This document shows positions 59,513 through 64,000 of a stretch of 64,000 nucleotides of DNA, piece by piece (position 1 is the stretch's first letter; the number at the start of each line of letters is the position of its first letter). The notes beneath the pieces are model-generated. The model saw only the letters and a program-made list of their open reading frames with translations. It was not told the origin of the DNA and did not search any database. Origin of the DNA: an uncultured Bacilli bacterium (GTDB lineage Bacteria; Bacillota_I; Bacilli_A; RF39; UBA660). The position numbers and the translations under genes were made by a program. The stretch covers positions 1-64,000 of the forward strand of contig CAKOOS010000003.1 in assembly GCA_934098735.1 (NCBI GenBank). Reading direction: 5' to 3'.

Positions 59513-61090
59513 TCATATATTCCATTTAATTTGAATATCCCTTTTATTATTTTCTAATTTTCCAATATATATCTTATCAATAAATTCATCTATAATAACC
59601 TTATTTAATTTCTTTAACTTTTTATATTTTTTAAATATTTCTTCATAATTTATTTTAGTTTTAGATTTCTTTTTCCAAAAGATAATTTCTTCATCAATAT
59701 TTATCATTTGTTCATTATAATTTTTTTCATTATCTTTATAAATAATATTTAAATCTCTAAATTGTTCATTTGTAATAACTTCATTAATTTTATCTTCATA
59801 AAGATTTTGAAAATACTTTTTATTTTGATTAATTCTTATTAAAATATCTTCTTTTCTTTTCTTTAAAGTATAAAGTTTACTATCTAAAAAACAATTGTTT
59901 TTAGTATTTAATTGTTTTTTTAAATAATTTTTATCATAATATTTTATTATTTTTTTATTAATCTCATCCAAAATAATATTTTCTAATAAATCATATCTAA
60001 TAGATTTACTATTGATACAATCATTATATCCATCACTACTACTAGAACAAACTAAATACTCGTGCTTACCAGAATCTTTTTTCCGCATACTATAATTACA
60101 TTCAAGACAAAATACTTTACCTGAAAAAATATGAATCATTCCAGTTTTGGTTTGTTTAGTTCTTTCCTTTATTAAATTTTTTGTTTTATAAAAAGTATCT
60201 TTATCAATTATAGCTTCATGAGTATTTTCTTTTCGAATCCATTCATTTTTATTTTTACTTTTAATTTTATGATTTTTATAACTAATCGTAGTTCTTTTTC
60301 CTTGAACTAAATTACCTATATATACTTCATTAGATAAAATTGTTTTAATAGCATTAGCATTCCATTTTATTTTTTCTCTAGATCTATGACTAACTATATT
60401 TAGTTTAATTCCTTTTTGATATTTATAAAAAGAAGGGCTAGGTACTTTTTTATCATTTAAATATTTAGCAATACTTGTAAAACCTAAACCTTTTAAGTAT
60501 AATTTAAATATTTTTTTAACTACTAGGGCAGCATCTAAATCTATAATTAATTTATTGTTATCATTTTTATCAACTTCATAACCATAAGATGCAAATGGAG
60601 ATATAAATTCTCCTTTACGCATTTTAGCATTAAAAGCACTACGGATATTATTGGATACATCTTCTAAATACCATTCATTAACTAGTCCATTTATCTGCCG
60701 TGCTTTTTTATTCCCAGCAATGTTTGTATCAGCATTATCTGCAAGACCTATAAATCTAATATTCCAAAGTAAAAATTTATTATGAATATATTTTTCTATT
60801 ATTTCCATATCTCTTGAAAACCTTGATTGACTCTTACATAATACAATATCGATTTTTCTATTCTCACAATCCCTGATTAATCTTTCAAATTCTGGCCTAT
60901 AAGTTCCAGCTCCAGATAAATCTTCATCACAATATTCATCAAATAATACAAAGTCATCGTGTTTATCAATTTCCATCATTAATAAATGTCTTTGGTTTTT
61001 AATAGATTCGCTATCACAAATTTTATTTTGTTTATATCTATCTTCATCAGATAATCTTAAATAAATAGCAACTTTATATTTTTTATTCAT
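59513..61090 (-). CDS. Large serine recombinase (site-specific integrase)
   Basis: 525 residues. Resolvase catalytic domain: VAIYLRLSDED (nucleophile Ser near 14), LSGAGTYRPEFERLIRDC, CKSQSRFSRDM (Arg residues), NIRFIGL. Then the recombinase domain (YGYEVDKNDN, ALVVKKIFKLYLKGLGFTSIAKYLNDKKVPSP, VYIGNLVQGKR), a zinc ribbon (CLECNYSMRKKDSG...YLVCSSSSDGYNDC) and a coiled coil (KKRKEDILIRINQNKKYFQNLYEDKI), the full set for serine integrases. Flanking core and attP-like arms fit its action. The start overlaps the upstream small ORF. It probably integrates alone and needs a directionality factor to excise. Confidence 0.95.
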   Translation of the reverse strand: MNKKYKVAIYLRLSDEDRYKQNKICDSESIKNQRHLLMMEIDKHDDFVLFDEYCDEDLSGAGTYRPEFERLIRDCENRKIDIVLCKSQSRFSRDMEIIEKYIHNKFLLWNIRFIGLADNADTNIAGNKKARQINGLVNEWYLEDVSNNIRSAFNAKMRKGEFISPFASYGYEVDKNDNNKLIIDLDAALVVKKIFKLYLKGLGFTSIAKYLNDKKVPSPSFYKYQKGIKLNIVSHRSREKIKWNANAIKTILSNEVYIGNLVQGKRTTISYKNHKIKSKNKNEWIRKENTHEAIIDKDTFYKTKNLIKERTKQTKTGMIHIFSGKVFCLECNYSMRKKDSGKHEYLVCSSSSDGYNDCINSKSIRYDLLENIILDEINKKIIKYYDKNYLKKQLNTKNNCFLDSKLYTLKKRKEDILIRINQNKKYFQNLYEDKINEVITNEQFRDLNIIYKDNEKNYNEQMINIDEEIIFWKKKSKTKINYEEIFKKYKKLKKLNKVIIDEFIDKIYIGKLENNKRDIQIKWNI

Positions 61091-61205
61091 TAATATTTAA
61101 CTCCATTATCTTTATTATATTAAGGATTTTTTTATTAATTTTTTCTTTTAATACTAACTTTGAAATTAAGTTATTATTAAGTTCAGTTACATTATATTTA
61201 ATCAT
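61083..61205 (-). CDS. 40-residue ORF overlapping the recombinase start (candidate directionality factor)
   Basis: AAGGAAGA then ATG 61205: MIKYNVTELNNNLISKLVLK and a basic helical tail, stop TAA at 61083 overlapping the recombinase ATG by 8 bases (ATGAATAA). The good ribosome site and overlap indicate real, coupled translation. Small basic proteins beside serine integrases include recombination directionality factors, but sequence alone does not show this. It could equally be a translational leader. Confidence 0.5.
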   Translation of the reverse strand: MIKYNVTELNNNLISKLVLKEKINKKILNIIKIMELNINE

Positions 61206-61289
61206 ATATAATCTTCCTTATTAATTTATATTCTAACTTTAATAATTAATTACATAATAATTTCCTGTTATGTCTTTATTATAATCAAC

Positions 61290-61299
61290 CAACTCTTTG
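61290..61299 (+). repeat. Recombination core, right junction
   Basis: CAACTCTTTG, identical to 56048-56057. The inner arm TGTCTTT lies at 61271-61277, the inverse of AAAGACA at the other end. Confidence 0.9.
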
Positions 61300-61704
61300 T
61301 CTCATGCCACCCGAAAGTTCTCGAGGATGTTTATATAAAAAGTCTTTTAAACCATACTTGATAAGCAAACTTTTTACATATTCCACATTTTCAGGTGTTT
61401 TAATATGTTGTATATCTAATCCTAAACAAGCGTTATTTAATATATTAAGCCAAGGAAATAAAGCATCTTCTTGAAGCATATATCCAATTTTAAGGCCATC
61501 CTTAATTTTGACTATACCACCGCTTTTTTGATCTAATCCAGCTAATATATTTAATAAAGTTGACTTACCACAACCACTAGAGCCAACAATACATAAAAAT
61601 TCTTGGTCTTCTAAATCAAATGATACATCCTTTATGGCAACTACTTCTCCAGACTTAGTTTGATATTTTTTACTTAGTCCTTTTATTTCTAATATTTTAC
61701 TCAT
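61290..61704 (-). pseudogene. ABC transporter ATPase, N-terminal part (gene split by element)
   Basis: Residues 1-138 of the ATPase: LEIKGLSKKYQTKSGEVVAI, Walker A GSSGCGKST (near 40), Q-loop YMLQEDALFPWLNI and signature LSGGMRQRV, then element-derived GTTGA giving an early stop (Gly-stop). Start ATG 61704 overlaps the substrate-binding-protein gene by 8 bases. Without Walker B and the H-loop the fragment cannot hydrolyse ATP. The continuation is at 56057, in frame. Confidence 0.93.
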
Positions 61705-62686
61705 AAAAATTATTTACTAAGTCTTCAAATGGAACATAATCATCTAATAAATCAAAGTTGATAAGAAAGTCTTCTAAATTTGTAAACAATTTCTTTTCAA
61801 TATAAGGATTCTTTAACCAACAATCATAATCTCTATATCTTTTTATCATTTCTGCTAAATCATTTACACTAGTATCAGGAAATTGATTTATTATGCTTTT
61901 GGCAACTGTTTTTTCATCATGATTAAAAGTATATTCTATTCCTTTATTTAAAGCATTTACAAATTTTTTTACAATTTCACTATTATTTTTTATATAACTT
62001 CTTCGAGCATAAAAAGCTGTATAGGGTACTTCACCAGATAATTTACCAACACTTGCTACAACGTGACCATAACCTTCTTTTTCTAAAGATGTAGCATTAG
62101 GTTCAAATAAATTTACAAAGTCACCAGTTCCTCCGATAAATGTTCCTGATAAAGCAGAAAATTCAACAGCATAATTAATATCAATTTTATTAATATCAAT
62201 ATTATTATTTTTTAATGCATTTAAGAAATTTAATGCAGGCATACCAGTTGAGCGCCCAACTAGAATCTCTTTATTATATAAATCTTCTAATTTAAAGTCT
62301 TTTTTATCATCACGAGCAACAATAAACTGACCATCTCTTTTAGTTAAGCCACCAAATATTTGTAAGTAGTCATTTTCATCTTGTTTATAAACATATATAG
62401 CAGATTCTGCTCCAGCAAATCCAATTTGGACATCTCCAGATAATACAGCAGCACTTACTTTATCAGCACCTGGTGTAAGAACTAAATCAATTTTTAATCC
62501 TTCATCTTTAAAATAACCATTTTCTAAAGCTACATATAGTGGAGTATAAAATGAACTATGAGTAACTTCAGCTAATCTAATCGTTGTTAAATCATCTTGT
62601 ACATTTTTGTTAAATCTATATACACTTATTAAAACTAAAAGAAATAATATAATACAAGAAATTCCTATAACAATTCTATTTTTCAA
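61697..62686 (-). CDS. ABC transporter substrate-binding protein, SsuA/THI5-like
   Basis: 329 residues. N-terminal membrane anchor (IVIGISCIILFLLVLISVY; no lipobox Cys). Mature part: TIRLAEVTHSSFYTPLYVALENG, GYFKDEGLKIDLVLTPGADK, SGDVQIGFAGAESAIYV, the typical start of NMT1/SsuA/TauA-like binding proteins for sulfonates, taurine, nitrate or pyrimidine precursors. GAGGGAGG precedes the start. First gene of the ABC operon. The ligand is not predictable; no riboswitch is seen upstream. Confidence 0.88.
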   Translation of the reverse strand: MKNRIVIGISCIILFLLVLISVYRFNKNVQDDLTTIRLAEVTHSSFYTPLYVALENGYFKDEGLKIDLVLTPGADKVSAAVLSGDVQIGFAGAESAIYVYKQDENDYLQIFGGLTKRDGQFIVARDDKKDFKLEDLYNKEILVGRSTGMPALNFLNALKNNNIDINKIDINYAVEFSALSGTFIGGTGDFVNLFEPNATSLEKEGYGHVVASVGKLSGEVPYTAFYARRSYIKNNSEIVKKFVNALNKGIEYTFNHDEKTVAKSIINQFPDTSVNDLAEMIKRYRDYDCWLKNPYIEKKLFTNLEDFLINFDLLDDYVPFEDLVNNFYE

Positions 62687-62848
62687 AAATAATTCCTCCC
62701 TCTAAAATAATATATGTGGGGATAAGTAAAAGTGTTAGTTAGACATAAATGAAGTAATAAAATGTATTTTTTTATGTATAATAATAACCTTACAACTATT
62801 TTTAAATTTGCAAAAGTATAGTATACTTATTATAAAGGAGAAATATAT

Positions 62849-64000
62849 ATGGCTGATATGGCTGAAAAAGGTAAAAAAAAGAAAAATATTATTGTAATAA
62901 TATTAAGTTCAATGTTGTTAGTAATTACTATATTTCTACTATGGTTTTTTAATAGAAAATTTAATGTTGTTTTTGATTTAAATAATGGTACTAATGTAAA
63001 AATAGTGCAAGTTAAATATAATAAAACCATAAATGAAAAAGATATTGAAACTAAAAATGAGTTAGGTGAATCATTTGTCAACTGGTATGAAGTAACAACT
63101 AAAGGTGGAGAGGAAGTATTATCTGATAAGGCGTTTAATTTTAAAACTAAAATAAATAAAAATATTAAATTAAAAGCTTTATATGAAAAAAAAGAGACAA
63201 TTACTATTACATTTGATACTAAAGGTGGAAGTAATATAGATAATATTACTATAAGCAAAGATACTGAACTTACACTTCCACAAGAACCTACGCTGGAAGG
63301 TTATGTTTTTAAAGGTTGGGTTGATAAAAACGAAACTCCTATTTATAATAAAGTATTACTTGCAGAAGACACAACTCTTTATGCAGTTTGGGAAAAAGTA
63401 GAAAATAAAAAGGACAATCCTAAAACTGAAAATTCTAAAACAAACACTAGTACAAATAATAATAATAATAATAATAAACTTAATCAGAATGCAAATAATA
63501 AAACAAACATTAATAATAATGAAAATACTATTTTACCTGAAGAAAAGCTACCTGTTGTAGAAAAAACACAAGCAGAAAGAAATGATGAGTATAGAAAACA
63601 ACTTCAAAATGAGTATTCAGTTAAAATAGCATACAAAAACGAGCTGGGAAATTATTCTATAAATGGCTATGGTTCTGATGAGTTAAACGATGATAATGAA
63701 ATAAATACTTGTCTTGTTAAAATAGATAAAACTCTTAAAAACTATCCAAATGATTTTTTTAAAGAAATGAAAGATTATGGAATGCCTTTAACAATTTATT
63801 TAGTAAAAAGTATTAGTGGTAATGTATCAGGTCTTACTGATGCTCAGTATAAAAATGACATTAAAATAATGATTGAACCAGCAAGTTTATTTGAAAACAC
63901 ATTAAACCATGAAATAATGCATTATATAGATTCGTATATATCCGTTATAGGGTATCCTATTGATATAAATTCAACTATGAAGGATGTTAATCCAGTAGGT
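62849..64000 (+). CDS. Membrane-anchored InlB-repeat zinc metallopeptidase, 3' end outside window
   Basis: Open from ATG 62849 (AAGGAGAA upstream) to the window edge: 384 codons. Residues 12-34 form a membrane anchor (KNIIVIILSSMLLVITIFLLW). Two Listeria-Bacteroides (InlB B-type) repeats follow (FNVVFDLNNGTNVKIVQV...; ITITFDTKGGSNIDNITISK with GYVFKGWVDK), an Asn-rich linker (NTSTNNNNNNNKLNQNANN), and a peptidase region with LNHEIMHYIDSYI (HExxH, near residue 354). It is an outward-facing enzyme on a short stalk, perhaps acting on wall or host protein. The second zinc-ligand region lies beyond the end. Confidence 0.82.
   Translation, partial: MADMAEKGKKKKNIIVIILSSMLLVITIFLLWFFNRKFNVVFDLNNGTNVKIVQVKYNKTINEKDIETKNELGESFVNWYEVTTKGGEEVLSDKAFNFKTKINKNIKLKALYEKKETITITFDTKGGSNIDNITISKDTELTLPQEPTLEGYVFKGWVDKNETPIYNKVLLAEDTTLYAVWEKVENKKDNPKTENSKTNTSTNNNNNNNKLNQNANNKTNINNNENTILPEEKLPVVEKTQAERNDEYRKQLQNEYSVKIAYKNELGNYSINGYGSDELNDDNEINTCLVKIDKTLKNYPNDFFKEMKDYGMPLTIYLVKSISGNVSGLTDAQYKNDIKIMIEPASLFENTLNHEIMHYIDSYISVIGYPIDINSTMKDVNPVG

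Larger units (their letters stand above)
56048..61299 (-). mobile_element. 5.2-kb serine-recombinase element with gtr glycosylation cassette, inserted in an ABC ATPase gene
   Basis: Bounded by the core CAACTCTTTG (56048-56057 and 61290-61299). Contents, all minus strand and mostly overlapping: 40-codon ORF, large serine recombinase, gtrA, GT-C membrane glycosyltransferase, gtrB-like transferase. Joining the two element ends gives TGTCTTTATTATAATC...core...AATATTACAAAGACA, an inverted-arm attP typical of serine integrases, with the dyad centre at AC/GT in the core. Joining the outer flanks restores the ABC ATPase reading frame. No transposase, replication or conjugation gene, so it is a minimal excisable cargo element or genomic switch. 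Confidence 0.92.

Noticed and set aside
62809..62836. Promoter TTGCAA-17-TATAAA for the metallopeptidase gene
   Set aside because: The -10 box overlaps the AAGGAG ribosome site, so its transcript would start after that site.
62830..63258. Minus-strand reading frame over the metallopeptidase gene
   Set aside because: It is a shadow of the plus-strand gene from 62849, which has a ribosome site, an anchor, repeats and HExxH.

Overview
The window is strongly AT-rich, uses the standard bacterial code (TGG for Trp, TGA as a real stop), has strong GGAGG-type ribosome binding sites and TTGACA-17-TATAAT promoters, and shows the Bacillota order rlmB-sigH-secE-nusG. Pyruvate:ferredoxin oxidoreductase, a sortase-built pilus, FemX-like and MMPL proteins and radical SAM enzymes suggest an uncultured gut-type anaerobe of the Bacilli/Clostridia (RF39- or TANB77-like in style). 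I cannot assign a genus.

Layout. 1-11.4 kb is core: 3' end of tuf, a FemX-like ligase, a DUF308 membrane protein, enolase, PFOR, recG and an ABC1 kinase, with a candidate small RNA antisense between PFOR and recG. 11.5-26.6 kb is accessory DNA that appears to be stacked at the 3' end of a second small RNA gene. Three imperfect copies of that RNA's terminator region (11.57, 23.40, 26.61 kb) bound two segments. Near them lie paired 7-mers with an 11-bp period (11.64, 23.27, 26.50 kb), which look like arm sites of a tyrosine recombinase, and a dead integrase (12.8-13.8 kb) lies inside. Segment 1 carries a TIR/membrane pair (Thoeris-like defence), a double-HTH regulator, a LysR-controlled cassette (SPASM radical SAM, MTAP-like phosphorylase, deoxyribosyltransferase-like protein, HPr-kinase-like P-loop protein, B12-type radical SAM), a pyrophosphatase and HelD. 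Segment 2 carries a NUDIX enzyme, an SRA+DUF3883 type IV restriction-like protein, an OB-fold relic with a poly-Ile microsatellite and a membrane protein. Fic and DUF3800 genes and a third stand-alone small RNA follow.

28.6-35.8 kb (minus strand) is a complete pilus operon: coiled-coil protein, signal peptidase I, VWA tip adhesin, LPETG backbone pilin, class C sortase, minor pilin, second sortase. A 1286-residue protein with helical repeats, a possible ART-like region and a metallophosphoesterase domain follows, then a YhcC-type radical SAM protein and tRNA-Thr(CGT). 41-54.8 kb mixes housekeeping genes (rlmB, sigH, secE, nusG, HD, NIF3-like, TrmM-like) with surface functions (collagen-like protein plus its glycosyltransferase, TetR/MMPL pair).

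54.9-62.7 kb holds the clearest discovery. A substrate-binding protein / ATPase / permease ABC operon has its ATPase gene cut just after the LSGGMRQRV signature by a 5.2-kb element. The element encodes a large serine recombinase, a 40-codon ORF overlapping its start, and a gtrA / GT-C / gtrB-like glycosylation cassette. The two junctions share the 10-bp core CAACTCTTTG. Removing the DNA between them restores an intact 248-residue ATPase, and joining the element ends gives an attP-like site with inverted arms. The window ends inside a membrane-anchored InlB-repeat zinc metallopeptidase gene.
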